Of a stretch of 64,000 nt of DNA, positions 8,625 to 18,433 are shown one piece after another (positions within the stretch are counted from its first letter, which is position 1; each line of letters opens with the position of its first letter). Made by a program: the position numbers and the translations under genes. Below the pieces are notes generated by a model that was not told the DNA's origin, ran no database searches, and was given only the letters and a program-made list of their open reading frames with translations. Source of the stretch: Tropicibacter naphthalenivorans (GTDB lineage Bacteria > Pseudomonadota > Alphaproteobacteria > Rhodobacterales > Rhodobacteraceae); NCBI RefSeq assembly GCF_900176475.1, contig NZ_FWXX01000009.1, forward strand, positions 1 to 64,000. Direction: 5' to 3'.

Positions 8625-9962
8625 ATGGACGGAACCCTCGTGGGCCTCGTGGCCTTTGCCGCGCTGATCGGCCTGTTGGCCATCCGCGTTCCCATCGCCT
8701 TTGCGCTGGCGGGCGTTGCGGCGGTCGGCACCTTTGTGATGTTCGCCTTTCGCACCGGGGCGTTTAACCCTGACCGCGCGTGGCGACCGACGTCGAGCCT
8801 TGTGTTCTCGAACAGCTTTGACCTGATCCATAGCTACGATCTGTCGATGATCCCGCTGTTCGTCGCCCTGGGCCATATCGCCTACAAGGCCGAGATCACG
8901 ACGAAAATCTACCACGCCGCCCGCGTCTGGCTGGCGTCCGTGCCCGGTGGCGTCGCCATGGCCAGCGTGTTCGGCTGCGGCGGCTTTTCCGCCATCACCG
9001 GCAGCAGCATCGCCTGCGCCTCGACCATGGGCCGCATCTGCTCGCCCGAGATGTTGCGCATGGGCTATGACAAGCGCCTCGCCACCGCCTCTGTTGCGGC
9101 GGGCGGCACGCTGGGAAGCCTGATCCCGCCGTCGGTGCTGTTCATCATCTATGGCATCTTTACCGAGACCTCGATCTCTTCGCTGTTTTTGGCGGGGATC
9201 ATCCCGGGGCTGATTTCGCTCTTGGGCTTTATCCTTGTAATCTGGCTGTGGGTGAAGCGCGACCCGGCGGCGGCCCCGGCCTATCCCGGCACCATCACCG
9301 GGCGCGAGCGGCTGGAGGCGGCGCTGCAAGCCTGGCCTGCGGTCTTGCTGTTCGTCATCATCGTCGGCGGCATCTACGGCGGCATCTTTACCGCGACCGA
9401 AGCCGCCGCAGTCTGTGTCTCGGCTGCGCTGCTGATCGGCTTTGCCCAGCGGATGCTGTCCGTGCGCGACGTGATCGACGCGCTGCGCGAGACGGTTGTG
9501 CAGACGACCTCGATTTTCGTGATCGCCGCGGGGGCCAAGATCTTTGTCGCCTTTGTGGCGCTGACCGGGGTCGCGGGGGATATCGTCGGCGCGGTGCAAG
9601 CCGCCGAGCTGAACGTTGTGCTGCTGATGCTGGCCATCGCCGCGATCTACCTGATCCTTGGCATGTTCCTCGATCCCATCGGGATCATGGTCCTGACCCT
9701 GCCTCTGCTGGTGCCGCTGGTCGAAGGCTACGGCCTTGACCTGATCTGGTTCGGCGTCGTGGTGATCAAGCTGCTGGAGATCGGCCTGATTACGCCTCCT
9801 GTCGGCCTGAACGTGTTCGTCATCGGCTCGGTCGTCGGCAAGGACGTTCCCATCGACCGCATCTTTTCCGGCATTCTGCGGTTCCTGAGCATCGACATTC
9901 TGGTGCTGGTGTTGCTCATGGCCTTTCCAATACTGTCGTTGCTGATCCCGAACTCAATGTGA
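8625..9962 (+). CDS. dctM: TRAP transporter large permease, DctM family
   Basis: A 445-residue polytopic membrane protein with about 12 hydrophobic segments, the ion-coupled channel subunit of the TRAP system. It has the family's long conserved glycine-rich stretch around residues 100-165 (SVPGGVAMASVFGCGGFSA region) and the C-terminal GLITPPVGLNVFV motif. The ATG at 8625 was chosen because it follows the dctQ stop with GGAGG upstream; an in-frame start inside dctQ (8559) is unlikely. Confidence 0.93.
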   Translation: MDGTLVGLVAFAALIGLLAIRVPIAFALAGVAAVGTFVMFAFRTGAFNPDRAWRPTSSLVFSNSFDLIHSYDLSMIPLFVALGHIAYKAEITTKIYHAARVWLASVPGGVAMASVFGCGGFSAITGSSIACASTMGRICSPEMLRMGYDKRLATASVAAGGTLGSLIPPSVLFIIYGIFTETSISSLFLAGIIPGLISLLGFILVIWLWVKRDPAAAPAYPGTITGRERLEAALQAWPAVLLFVIIVGGIYGGIFTATEAAAVCVSAALLIGFAQRMLSVRDVIDALRETVVQTTSIFVIAAGAKIFVAFVALTGVAGDIVGAVQAAELNVVLLMLAIAAIYLILGMFLDPIGIMVLTLPLLVPLVEGYGLDLIWFGVVVIKLLEIGLITPPVGLNVFVIGSVVGKDVPIDRIFSGILRFLSIDILVLVLLMAFPILSLLIPNSM

Positions 9963-9971
9963 GAGCCAGCA

Positions 9972-10781
9972 ATGACCGCCCTTCCTGACACCACAGACCG
10001 CCGCTTTGCCACCACCCTTGCACGGGGGCTGATGGTGCTGCGCGCCTTTCGCGCCAGCGACGACGGTCTGGGCAACGCCGAGATCGCCGAGCGCACGGGC
10101 CTGCCCAAAAGCACCGTCTCGCGGTTGACCTTTACGCTGCGCTCGCTCGGCTACCTGACCCACGCCAAGCGGCACGACCGTTATCGGCCCGGTCCTGCGC
10201 TGCTGGCGCTGGGGAACGTGGCGTCGGCCTCGATCAGCTTTGTCGAGGTGGCCAGCCCGATCATGCAGCGCCTCGCGGATGAGACCGGCACGCTGGCGCT
10301 GCTGCTGGTGCGCGACAACGCCAAGCTGCTCATCCTGCGCACGTGGCGGCCGCGCGGGGTGTCGTCGCTGTGGCTGGAAACCGGGCATCGCCTGCCGTTC
10401 AACGGCACGTCCAGCGGGCACACCATGCTGGCCGCCATGTCCGAAGAGCTGTTCGAGACGACGGTGGCCAACGCGCTGAACGACCGCGGCCTGACGATGG
10501 AGCGCGCGGTCGAGGCCCGCCGCAAGGCGTGGGATCAGCTGATCACGCGCGGCTTCGCCATCACTCCGCCGTCCGAATACTTTGCCAGTGACATCCACGC
10601 CGTGTCCAAGCCCTTTAACGCCCGCGATTTTGCCGAGCCGGTGGTCTTTACCGCCGGGGCCATGCCCTCTGACCTCAGCATGGAGCGCATGGAAGCCGAA
10701 GTCGGCCCGCGCCTGAACGCGGCGGTCATGGACCTTGAACGCCAGATGGGCCAGCCGCCCTCTATGACCCTGAACACCTGA
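9972..10781 (+). CDS. IclR-family transcriptional regulator
   Basis: A 269-residue regulator. The N-terminal winged helix (about 12-75) has the typical AEIAERTGLPKSTVSRL recognition region. The C-terminal effector domain (about 85-255) should bind the operon's substrate or an intermediate. It sits inside the operon between the transporter and enzyme genes, 9 nt after dctM. The palindrome at 6972-6992 is its most likely binding site. Whether it activates or represses cannot be told from sequence. Confidence 0.9.
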   Translation: MTALPDTTDRRFATTLARGLMVLRAFRASDDGLGNAEIAERTGLPKSTVSRLTFTLRSLGYLTHAKRHDRYRPGPALLALGNVASASISFVEVASPIMQRLADETGTLALLLVRDNAKLLILRTWRPRGVSSLWLETGHRLPFNGTSSGHTMLAAMSEELFETTVANALNDRGLTMERAVEARRKAWDQLITRGFAITPPSEYFASDIHAVSKPFNARDFAEPVVFTAGAMPSDLSMERMEAEVGPRLNAAVMDLERQMGQPPSMTLNT

Positions 10782-10802
10782 CCTTTGAACGGAACGCCTG
10801 AT

Positions 10803-12884
10803 ATGCCCAACGACCAACCCGTCCGATATGACCGCCACGGCGAGATTGCCGTGATCACCGTCGCCAATCCTCCGGTAAATGCGCTGGGGCTGGCGGTGCG
10901 GCAGGGGCTGTGGGCGGCCATGGACCGCTTTGACGCGGATGACGCGCGGATCGCGGTGATCGTGGGTGAAGGCGCGCTGTTCCTAGGCGGGGCGGACATC
11001 CGCGAGTTTGGCAAACCGCCTGTTGCGCCGCATTTGCCGGACGTTTGCGACCGGATCGAAGCCGCTGTGAAACCCGTGATCGCGGCGGTGCATGGCCCGG
11101 CGCTGGGGGGCGGCTGCGAAGTGGCGCTTGGCGCGCATTACCGGCTTGCGGTGACGGGCGCGCGTTTTGGCTTTCCCGAGGTGCATCTGGGGCTTATCCC
11201 CGGCGCGGGCGGCTCGCAGCGGATGCCGCGCCTGACGGGGGTTGCCCCCGCGCTGGAGATGATGTGCAGCGGCGCGCCGATTTCTGCGCCGCGCGCCTTG
11301 GAGATCGGTTTGATCGACCGCGTGGCAGAGGGCGACCCGCGCAAGGCTGGCATCGCCTATGCTGGCGAGCTGCTGGCCGAGGGGGCCGGGGTGCGCCGCA
11401 CGGGCGCTTTGCCGTGCCCTACCCATGACGCCGCCGCCTTTGCCGAGGCGCGCGCGGCCTGGGCCAAGAAAGCCAAGGGGCAGGTCGCGCCGCTTGTGGC
11501 CATCGACGCGGTCGAGGCGGCGACCCGGATGGACTTAGCGGAAGGCATCAAGGAAGAGCGCCGCCTGTTCCTTGACCTGATGCAGACGCCGCAGCGGGCG
11601 GGCATGATCCACGCGTTCTTCAACGATCGCAAAGTGTCCAAGCTGCCGGAACTTCAGGGGATTTCCCCTCGGCCTTTGGACAGGATTGGCGTGATCGGCG
11701 GCGGCACCATGGGCGCGGGCATCGCCACCGCCTGCCTGCTGGCGGGCCTGCCGGTGACCTTGATCGAACGCGACGCGGCCAGCGCCGACAAGGCCCGCGC
11801 CACCATCACAGGCAACCTCGACGCCGCCGTTAAACGCGGCAAGCTGAAGGACGCCGCCGCCACCCTTTCGGGCCTGAGCACCGCCACCGACTATGCGGCG
11901 CTGTCGGACGTGGATCTGGTGATCGAAGCGGTCTTTGAGGACATGGGCGTCAAGAAAGAGGTCTTCACCCAGCTCGACGCGGTGCTCAAACCCGGCGCGA
12001 TCCTTGCGACCAACACCTCTTATCTGGACGTGACCGAAATCGCAGCAGCGACCAGCAGGCCGCAGGACGTGATCGGTCTGCATTTCTTCTCGCCCGCGCA
12101 TGTGATGAAACTGCTCGAAGTCGTGGTCCCCGAAACCACCGCCAAGGACGTGACCGCGACGGCTTTTGCGCTGGCCAAGCGGCTGAAAAAGACCGCCGTC
12201 AAGGCTGGCGTCTGCGACGGCTTCATCGGCAACCGCATCCTCGCGACCTATCGCGGGGCGGCGGATCGGATGATCTTGGGGGGCGCCACCCCGTGGGAGA
12301 TCGACGCCGCGATCAAGGATTTTGGCCTGCCGATGGGGCCGTTTGAAATGGGCGACCTTGCCGGGCTGGACATCGGCTTCATGACGCGCGCCCGCAAGGC
12401 CGCGACCCGCGATCCGCGCGACATTGTCCCGATCTGGGCCGACGAGATGTATCACAAGGGCTGGCTAGGGCAGAAAACCGGGCAGGGGTATTACACCTAC
12501 GAGGGCCGCAAGGGCACGCCGAACGAGGCCGTGATGCCCTTGATCGAAACGGCACGCGAGGGCCGCCCCCAGCAGGCCTTTACCCCCGAGATGATCCAGC
12601 GCCGCTACATGGCCGCCATGGTGAACGAGGCGGCCAAGGTCGTGGGCGAAGGCATCGCGGCGCGGCCCTTGGACGTCGACGTGACGCTGCTATACGGCTA
12701 CGGTTTCCCGCGTTGGCGCGGTGGGCCGATGCTCTGGGCTGACACGGAGGGGCTGCCGGGGCTGTTGGCGGACATCCAAGGCTGGGCCAAGGACGATCCC
12801 TACTTCTGGCAACCCGCGCCGCTGCTGGAGCAATTGGTGGCCGAGGGGCGCACTTTCTCGGACCTGAACGAGGCCACGTCATGA
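10803..12884 (+). CDS. pimF: Fused enoyl-CoA hydratase / 3-hydroxyacyl-CoA dehydrogenase (PimF/FadB-like)
   Basis: A 693-residue bifunctional beta-oxidation enzyme. Residues about 1-190 are a crotonase fold with the oxyanion segment [14 protein letters not shown] and [14 protein letters not shown]. Residues about 290-480 are an NAD-binding dehydrogenase domain ([13 protein letters not shown]), followed by the C-terminal dimer domains ([14 protein letters not shown], then GFIGNRI). It hydrates 2-enoyl-CoA and oxidises 3-hydroxyacyl-CoA. A TTG start six codons upstream (10785) is possible; ATG 10803 is preferred. It overlaps the thiolase gene by 4 nt (ATGA). The symbol follows the Rhodopseudomonas pim order and remains tentative. 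Confidence 0.88.
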   Translation: MPNDQPVRYDRHGEIAVITVANPPVNALGLAVRQGLWAAMDRFDADDARIAVIVGEGALFLGGADIREFGKPPVAPHLPDVCDRIEAAVKPVIAAVHGPALGGGCEVALGAHYRLAVTGARFGFPEVHLGLIPGAGGSQRMPRLTGVAPALEMMCSGAPISAPRALEIGLIDRVAEGDPRKAGIAYAGELLAEGAGVRRTGALPCPTHDAAAFAEARAAWAKKAKGQVAPLVAIDAVEAATRMDLAEGIKEERRLFLDLMQTPQRAGMIHAFFNDRKVSKLPELQGISPRPLDRIGVIGGGTMGAGIATACLLAGLPVTLIERDAASADKARATITGNLDAAVKRGKLKDAAATLSGLSTATDYAALSDVDLVIEAVFEDMGVKKEVFTQLDAVLKPGAILATNTSYLDVTEIAAATSRPQDVIGLHFFSPAHVMKLLEVVVPETTAKDVTATAFALAKRLKKTAVKAGVCDGFIGNRILATYRGAADRMILGGATPWEIDAAIKDFGLPMGPFEMGDLAGLDIGFMTRARKAATRDPRDIVPIWADEMYHKGWLGQKTGQGYYTYEGRKGTPNEAVMPLIETAREGRPQQAFTPEMIQRRYMAAMVNEAAKVVGEGIAARPLDVDVTLLYGYGFPRWRGGPMLWADTEGLPGLLADIQGWAKDDPYFWQPAPLLEQLVAEGRTFSDLNEATS

Positions 12885-14056
12885 GCCGCGCCGTCATCGT
12901 TTCCACCGCCCGCACCGCCATTGGTAAGGCCGCCCGCGGCGCGTTCAACCTCACGCACGGTGTGACCCTCGCGGGCCATGTCGCCCGCCACGCGGTGGAC
13001 CGTGCGAAGGTCGACCCGAGCCTGATCGAGGACAGCATCTGGGGCACCGGCTACCCCGAGCATGTGACCGGCGGTAACCTTGGACGGCAAGCGGTGATCC
13101 GCGCGGGCTTGCCTGTCACGGTCGCCGGGACCACGGTAAACCGCTTTTGCGCCAGTGGCTTGCAGGCCATCGCCATGGGCGGCCAAGCGATCAACGAAGG
13201 GGCGCGCGCGGTGCTGGTGGGGGGCGTCGAGAGCATCTCTCTGAACCAGCCGACGCCGCGCCACGCCCGCGAGCCGTGGATCGAGGCGCACAAGCCCGAC
13301 CTCTATATGACCATGATCGACACCGCCGACACGGTCGCCGCGCGCTATGGTGTGACGCGCGAGGCGCAGGATGCTTTGGCCGTCGAGTCTCAGCGCCGCA
13401 CCGCCGCCGCGCAGGAGGCGGGGCTGTTCGCGGATGAAATCGTGCCGATCGAGGTCATAAAGGCGGTCAAGGACAAGGCGACGGGCGAGGTCTCGCACCA
13501 AACGCTGACCCTGACGCAGGACGAATGCAACCGTCCGGGGACGAGCCTCGACAGCCTGTCCGGCCTCAAACCCGTCATGGGCGAGGACAAATTCGTGACG
13601 GCGGGCAATGCCTCGCAGCTGTCAGACGGGGCGGCGAGCCTTGTGATGATGCACGAGGACGCCGCCGCTAAGGCAGGCATCGCGCCGCTGGGCCGCTACC
13701 TCGGCTTTGCGGTCGCGGGCTGCGCGCCGGACGAGATGGGCATCGGCCCGGTCTTTGCCATCCCGCGCCTGCTGGAACGCCACGGGCTCACGGTGGACGA
13801 CATCGACCTGTGGGAGCTGAACGAAGCCTTTGCCAGCCAAGTCATCTACTGCCGCGACCGGCTTGGCATCGACGATACGAAACTGAACGTGAACGGCGGC
13901 TCGATTTCCATCGGGCATCCGTTTGGCATGACCGGTGCGCGCATGACCGGGCACCTGCTGCTCGAAGGGCGTCGCCGCAAGGCCCGCCTCGGCGTTGTGA
14001 CCATGTGCGTCGGCGGCGGCCAGGGCGCTGCCGGTCTGTTTGAAATTTACCACTAA
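12881..14056 (+). CDS. pimB: Acetyl-CoA C-acyltransferase (thiolase, PimB-like)
   Basis: A 391-residue thiolase that cleaves 3-oxoacyl-CoA with CoA to release acetyl-CoA, the last step of each beta-oxidation round. The nucleophile Cys lies in [10 protein letters not shown] (near residue 88). The C-terminal [10 protein letters not shown] and the CVGGGQG motif carry the other catalytic residues. Length is normal. It starts within the stop of the preceding bifunctional enzyme gene and precedes the dehydrogenase pair by 11 nt, with AAGGAG ahead of the next start. Confidence 0.92.
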   Translation: MSRAVIVSTARTAIGKAARGAFNLTHGVTLAGHVARHAVDRAKVDPSLIEDSIWGTGYPEHVTGGNLGRQAVIRAGLPVTVAGTTVNRFCASGLQAIAMGGQAINEGARAVLVGGVESISLNQPTPRHAREPWIEAHKPDLYMTMIDTADTVAARYGVTREAQDALAVESQRRTAAAQEAGLFADEIVPIEVIKAVKDKATGEVSHQTLTLTQDECNRPGTSLDSLSGLKPVMGEDKFVTAGNASQLSDGAASLVMMHEDAAAKAGIAPLGRYLGFAVAGCAPDEMGIGPVFAIPRLLERHGLTVDDIDLWELNEAFASQVIYCRDRLGIDDTKLNVNGGSISIGHPFGMTGARMTGHLLLEGRRRKARLGVVTMCVGGGQGAAGLFEIYH

Positions 14057-14067
14057 GGAGTGCTGCG

Positions 14068-15264
14068 ATGAATCTCGGCTACACCGAAGAGCAAAAGGCG
14101 TTCCGCGACGAGGTCCGCGCCTTTTTGAACGACAACCTGCCCAAACGCTTGTCCGATAAGGTCGCGGGCGGCAAGCGCCTGACCAAAGCGGATTACGAGG
14201 AGTGGCACGCCATCCTTAACGCGCGCGGCTGGCTTGGGGTGAACTGGCCCACCCAGTACGGCGGCACCGGCTGGGACGCCGTGCAGCGCCATATCTTCGA
14301 GGAAGAGACCACCGCCGCGCACGCCCCGCGCATCGTGCCCTTTGGCGTTGCGATGCTGGGTCCGGTGCTCATGGCCTTTGGCTCGGACGCGCAAAAGGCG
14401 CATTACCTGCCGCGCATCCTGAATGGCGAAGATTGGTGGTGTCAGGGCTATTCCGAACCCGGCGCGGGGTCCGATCTGGCGAACGTCCAGACCACGGCGG
14501 TGCGCGATGGCGACGACTACATCGTCAACGGGCAAAAGACATGGACCACGCTGGGCCAGCACGCCGACTGGATCTTTTGCCTTGTGCGCACCTCGAAGGA
14601 AGGCAAGCGGCAGGAGGGGATTTCCTTCCTGTTGATCGACATGAAAACGCCAGGGATTGAGGTCCGCCCCATCGTGCTGATCGACGGGGAACCCGAGGTC
14701 AACGAGGTTTGGTTCAAGGACGTGCGCGTGCCCGCCGCGAACCTCGTTGGCGAGGAGAACAAGGGCTGGACCTATGCCAAGTATCTGCTGACCCATGAGC
14801 GGACCAATATCGCCGGGGTGGGCTTTGCGCGCGCCGGTCTGGCGTCGCTGAAACGCATCGCTGGCAGCCAGAGCCACAACGGCAAGCCCTTGATCCAGAA
14901 CCCGTTCTTTGCCGCCAAGGTGGCGCAGGTGGAAATCGACCTGATGGCCATGGCCACCACCAACCTGCGCACCATCGCCGCCGCCGCCAGCGGTCAGGCC
15001 CCCGGTGCCGAAAGCTCGATGCTCAAGGTCAAGGGGACCGTCATCCGCCAGCAGATCAACGCGCTGGCGAAACAGGCGGTCGGCCCCTATGCCGCGCCCT
15101 TTGTCTCGGAACTGCTGGACGAGGGGACAAACGTGGACCCCGTCGGCCCCGCCGAGGCGATGCCCGCCACGCAGGCGTATTTTAACAACCGTAAACTGTC
15201 GATCTACGGCGGCTCCAATGAGGTGCAGCGCGCGATCATTTCCAAGGCCATTCTGGAGCTCTGA
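14068..15264 (+). CDS. pimC: Acyl-CoA dehydrogenase (PimC-like large subunit)
   Basis: A 398-residue FAD-dependent dehydrogenase with the three-domain acyl-CoA dehydrogenase fold: helical N-terminus (EEQKAFRDEVRAFL), FAD/substrate loop CQGYSEPGAGSDLA near residues 128-141, and C-terminal GGSNEVQRAII. It introduces the 2,3 double bond into the acyl-CoA. It is paired with a second, shorter dehydrogenase 1 nt downstream, the arrangement of pimeloyl-CoA dehydrogenase PimC/PimD. Assignment to dicarboxylyl-CoA rests on this context. Confidence 0.87.
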   Translation: MNLGYTEEQKAFRDEVRAFLNDNLPKRLSDKVAGGKRLTKADYEEWHAILNARGWLGVNWPTQYGGTGWDAVQRHIFEEETTAAHAPRIVPFGVAMLGPVLMAFGSDAQKAHYLPRILNGEDWWCQGYSEPGAGSDLANVQTTAVRDGDDYIVNGQKTWTTLGQHADWIFCLVRTSKEGKRQEGISFLLIDMKTPGIEVRPIVLIDGEPEVNEVWFKDVRVPAANLVGEENKGWTYAKYLLTHERTNIAGVGFARAGLASLKRIAGSQSHNGKPLIQNPFFAAKVAQVEIDLMAMATTNLRTIAAAASGQAPGAESSMLKVKGTVIRQQINALAKQAVGPYAAPFVSELLDEGTNVDPVGPAEAMPATQAYFNNRKLSIYGGSNEVQRAIISKAILEL

Positions 15265-15265
15265 G

Positions 15266-16375
15266 ATGCAATTCAAACTGACCGAAGAACGCCAGATGTT
15301 GCAGGACGGCCTGCGCCGCTATCTGGCGGACAGCACCGACCACGAGAAAATCGCCGCCGCCACCGATGGCGCCACCGGCTTGGACCACGCGCTGTGGGAC
15401 GGCCTCGCCGAGATGGGCCTGCCGGGGGCGATGTTCACCGAAGACCAAGGCGGCTTTGGCGGCGAAGGTTTTGACATCATGACCGTGGCCGAGGAACTGG
15501 GCCGCGCGGGCTTGCCCACGCCCTTGATTGACAGCGCGCTGCTGTCCGGCACCGTGCTGGCCGAGACGCGGCCCGAACTGACCCAAGACCTCGTGGCGGG
15601 CAAGATCGTCGGTTTCGCCCATGCCGAGCCGGGCGCGCGCTATGACCTCGCCCATGTGGCGACCCGCGCGGAAAAGACCGCCGAGGGGTGGACGCTGACC
15701 GGCAACAAGGCGATCGTGCAGTTCGCTTTGGCCGCTGACGGCTTTGTGGTCAGCGCGCGGACGTCTGGTGCGACCGACGCAAAGGAGGGCATCAGCCTGT
15801 TCCTCGTCCCGCATGAGCATGTCACCTTGCGCGACTACCCGCTGAACGGCGGCGGGCGGGCCGCCGAGATGACGCTGGACGCGACCCTGCCCGAGGATGC
15901 CCTGCTGGGCGAGGCGGGCGCGGCCTATGCGCTGATCGAGACCGCCCACGCCCGCGCCATCGCTGGACAATGCGCCGAGGCGCTCGGCCTGATGGAGACG
16001 ATCAAGGATCTGACCGTCGATTACCTGCGCCAGCGCCGCCAGTTCGGCCAGCCCATCGGCAAGTTTCAGGCTTTGCAGCACCGCATGGCCGATGTGCTGA
16101 TCGAGATTGAACAGGCGCGCTCTGCCGTCATCAACCTCTGCGGCAACCTCGACACGCCGGAACGCGACCTGCATGTCTCGGCGGCCAAGAACCTGATCGG
16201 GCGCGTGGCGCGGCAGGTGGTCGAAGAGTCCATCCAGATGCACGGCGGCATCGGCATGACCATGGAATACGCGCTGGGGCATTTCGCCAAGCGGCTGTCC
16301 ATGGTCGATCACCGCTTTGGCGATGCGGACACCCATCTGGAACGCTTTATCCACCTCAGCCAGAGCGCCGCATGA
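15266..16375 (+). CDS. pimD: Acyl-CoA dehydrogenase (PimD-like small subunit)
   Basis: A 369-residue protein beginning MQFKLTEERQMLQDGLRRY, the second acyl-CoA dehydrogenase homologue. It keeps the C-terminal helical bundle (RQRRQFGQPIGKFQALQHRM; MHGGIGMTMEYALGH) but its central FAD loop differs from the preceding gene product, as in two-subunit enzymes. It probably forms a heteromer with that protein. ATG 15266 follows the neighbour's stop by 1 nt, and its own stop overlaps the thioesterase start (ATGA). Confidence 0.86.
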   Translation: MQFKLTEERQMLQDGLRRYLADSTDHEKIAAATDGATGLDHALWDGLAEMGLPGAMFTEDQGGFGGEGFDIMTVAEELGRAGLPTPLIDSALLSGTVLAETRPELTQDLVAGKIVGFAHAEPGARYDLAHVATRAEKTAEGWTLTGNKAIVQFALAADGFVVSARTSGATDAKEGISLFLVPHEHVTLRDYPLNGGGRAAEMTLDATLPEDALLGEAGAAYALIETAHARAIAGQCAEALGLMETIKDLTVDYLRQRRQFGQPIGKFQALQHRMADVLIEIEQARSAVINLCGNLDTPERDLHVSAAKNLIGRVARQVVEESIQMHGGIGMTMEYALGHFAKRLSMVDHRFGDADTHLERFIHLSQSAA

Positions 16376-16791
16376 TCGAACGTATCGAAAATGAAACCGG
16401 CGCGCAGCGGACCCTTGGCTACGTGATCGAGATCGGCCACGCCGATGGGGGCGCGCGCTGTATCCTTGATGTGACGGACGCGCACACCAACCGCCACGAC
16501 GTGCTGCACGGCGGGATTGCGGCGACGCTGCTCGACAATGCCATGGGGGCGACGTCGTCGCTGACGGTGGATGACAGCGGGCGCACGCCCTTTTTGACGA
16601 TCTCGATGACGACGCAGTTCATGGCCCCGGCGCGGGCAGGGATGCGCGTCACGGCGACGGGGCGGGTGACCGGCGGCGGGCGCTCGATCCTGTTCCTGGA
16701 GGCCGTGTTGCGCGCTGAGGACGGGACGGAAATCGCCTCGGCCACCGGGGTGTTCAAGCGGGCCTCCATGGCCAAGGGCGGTGACGCATGA
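16372..16791 (+). CDS. PaaI-type hotdog thioesterase
   Basis: A 139-residue hotdog-fold protein. The segment NRHDVLHGGIAATLLDNAMG near residues 38-57 is the PaaI-type active-site helix with its HGG motif. It hydrolyses acyl-CoA thioesters, probably freeing CoA from dead-end intermediates of the pathway. Overlaps of 4 nt on both sides (with the dehydrogenase and the CoA ligase) place it firmly in the operon. Confidence 0.87.
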   Translation: MIERIENETGAQRTLGYVIEIGHADGGARCILDVTDAHTNRHDVLHGGIAATLLDNAMGATSSLTVDDSGRTPFLTISMTTQFMAPARAGMRVTATGRVTGGGRSILFLEAVLRAEDGTEIASATGVFKRASMAKGGDA

Positions 16792-18269
16792 CGCGCATTC
16801 ACGAGCTGATCGACCGCAACGCCGCCCAGCGGCCAGACCGTCCGGCGATCCGCGATTGCGACGGGGCGACGTATACTTGGGCCGAGTACGCGGCGCTTGT
16901 GGCCGAGGCTGCGGCGCTGCTGGAAAGCTACGGCGCAGCCCCCGGCGAACGGGTCTTGATCGTCGCGGAAAACTGCCTCGCGCTGCCGGTGTTGATTAAC
17001 GCCTGCTCGCGGCTTGGGGCTTGGGCCGTGCCGATCAACGCGCGTATGTCCGCCGCCGAGGTCGCCCGGATCAAGGCCCACGCTGCCCCGGTCGTCACCT
17101 TTTACTGCGGGCATATCTCGCGCGAGGCGCAGGCCCACGCCGGAGCGGCCCCCGAGGTCGCCACCGCCTTTGGCACGCTTCAGGTCGAGGTCGGCAGCCC
17201 CGATCCCGAACGCGTGGACGGCGACCCGGCGATCCTGCTTTATACCACCGGCACCACCGGCGATCCCAAGGGGGTGATGCTGAGCCACGGCAACTTGCTG
17301 TTCGCCGCCAAGGCCTCTGCCGATCTGCGCACCCTGACCGAGGCCGACCACGTCTACGGCGCGCTGCCGCTGACCCATGTGTTTGGCGTGGCCTCGATGC
17401 TGATGGCCTCGGCCCATGTGGGGGCCATGGTCGAGCTGGTCACGCGCTTTGATCCCGCCAAGCTGTACCAGGCGCTTGTGAACGGTGCGAATGTCCTGCC
17501 CGCCGTGCCGCAGATGCACGCGCTGCTGATGGCCCACGCGGAAAAGACCGGGATTTCCCGGCTGGAGGGCGCGCGGCTGCGCTATGTCTCGTCCGGGGCG
17601 GCGCCGCTTGATCCCGCGTGGAAGCGCAAGGCCGAGGCGTTTTACGGCATCGCGCTGCAAAACGGCTATGGCATGACCGAAAGCACCGCCGGCGTGTCCG
17701 GCACCCGCAACGCCATTGGCGATCCTGACATCTCGGTCGGCCCGCCCTTGCCGGGGGTCGAGGTGGCGCTGGATCATAGCCTTGGGGCGGACGCGGATGT
17801 GGGCGAAGTCCTCACGAAAGGTCCGCATGTGATGCTGGGCTATTTCCGCAACCCGCAAGCGACGGCGCAGACGGTGCAGGACGGCTGGCTGCGGACGGGC
17901 GATCTGGGGCGGATCGACGAGGCGGGCCGCCTGCATATCGTCGGGCGCGCCAAGGAGCTGATCATCCGGGGCGGCTTTAACGTCTACCCGCCCGAGGTCG
18001 AAGCGGCGCTGAACGATCACCCGGATATTGTCCAGACGGCGGTGATAGGCCGCGCTGCGAACGGCGATGAAGACATCCTCGCCTTTGCGGTGCCGCGCGC
18101 GCCGGGGGTGGTTTCCGCCAGCGATCTCAAGGCTTTCGCCGCCGAGCGGCTGACCGGCTACAAGCGGCCCACCCATGTGTTCATCGTCGATGCGCTGCCC
18201 GCTGCGGCCACAGGCAAGATCCTCAAGCACCGGCTGCTGACGCATTTCGCTGATCTGGTGCAGGGCTGA
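16788..18269 (+). CDS. pimA: AMP-forming acyl/dicarboxylate-CoA ligase (PimA-like)
   Basis: A 493-residue ANL-superfamily ligase. Motifs in order: LYTTGTTGDPKGVMLSHGN (ATP loop), YGMTES, LRTGDLGRID, GRAKELIIRGGFNVYPPEVE and the C-terminal TGKILKHRL with the catalytic Lys. It activates the imported acid to its CoA ester, the entry step of the pathway. Last gene of the operon. The pim symbol is by operon comparison; the substrate is inferred. Confidence 0.88.
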   Translation: MTRIHELIDRNAAQRPDRPAIRDCDGATYTWAEYAALVAEAAALLESYGAAPGERVLIVAENCLALPVLINACSRLGAWAVPINARMSAAEVARIKAHAAPVVTFYCGHISREAQAHAGAAPEVATAFGTLQVEVGSPDPERVDGDPAILLYTTGTTGDPKGVMLSHGNLLFAAKASADLRTLTEADHVYGALPLTHVFGVASMLMASAHVGAMVELVTRFDPAKLYQALVNGANVLPAVPQMHALLMAHAEKTGISRLEGARLRYVSSGAAPLDPAWKRKAEAFYGIALQNGYGMTESTAGVSGTRNAIGDPDISVGPPLPGVEVALDHSLGADADVGEVLTKGPHVMLGYFRNPQATAQTVQDGWLRTGDLGRIDEAGRLHIVGRAKELIIRGGFNVYPPEVEAALNDHPDIVQTAVIGRAANGDEDILAFAVPRAPGVVSASDLKAFAAERLTGYKRPTHVFIVDALPAAATGKILKHRLLTHFADLVQG

Positions 18270-18329
18270 CCGCGCCGCAGGCAGGTGGGCCGCCTTTGGC
18301 CCGCCGCGCCTCTACAGTGGGCTTTGGGC

Positions 18330-18425
18330 CTAAGCGTCCGCCAAGGCGCGGCGGTCGATCTTGCCGGTGCTGGCCATGGGCAGGCGCCTGGGCTGAGGCA
18401 GAGGAGGAAGGGCGCGCTGGGCGGA
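18330..18425 (-). pseudogene. Remnant of an AMP-forming CoA ligase C-terminus
   Basis: On the minus strand, a reading ending in a stop at 18330-18332 gives LPMASTGKIDRRALADA. This is the C-terminal A10-type motif of ANL ligases, with the Lys of TGKID as the catalytic lysine. No upstream part of such a gene is present: glpR begins nearby on the same strand and the rest of the frame is not ligase-like. It is probably the tail of a gene lost by deletion when glpR or its neighbour was rearranged here (inference). Confidence 0.6.
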
Positions 18426-18433
18426 CCGGAACG

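Noticed and set aside
6857-8755. 632-codon minus-strand frame opposite dctP and dctQ
   Set aside because: A composition effect of GC-rich genes: low-complexity Arg/His/Gln-rich sequence, no domain, no ribosome site. Similar antisense frames at 5327-6496, 14053-15276, 16419-18245, 21369-23408 and 27193-29046 were rejected for the same reason.
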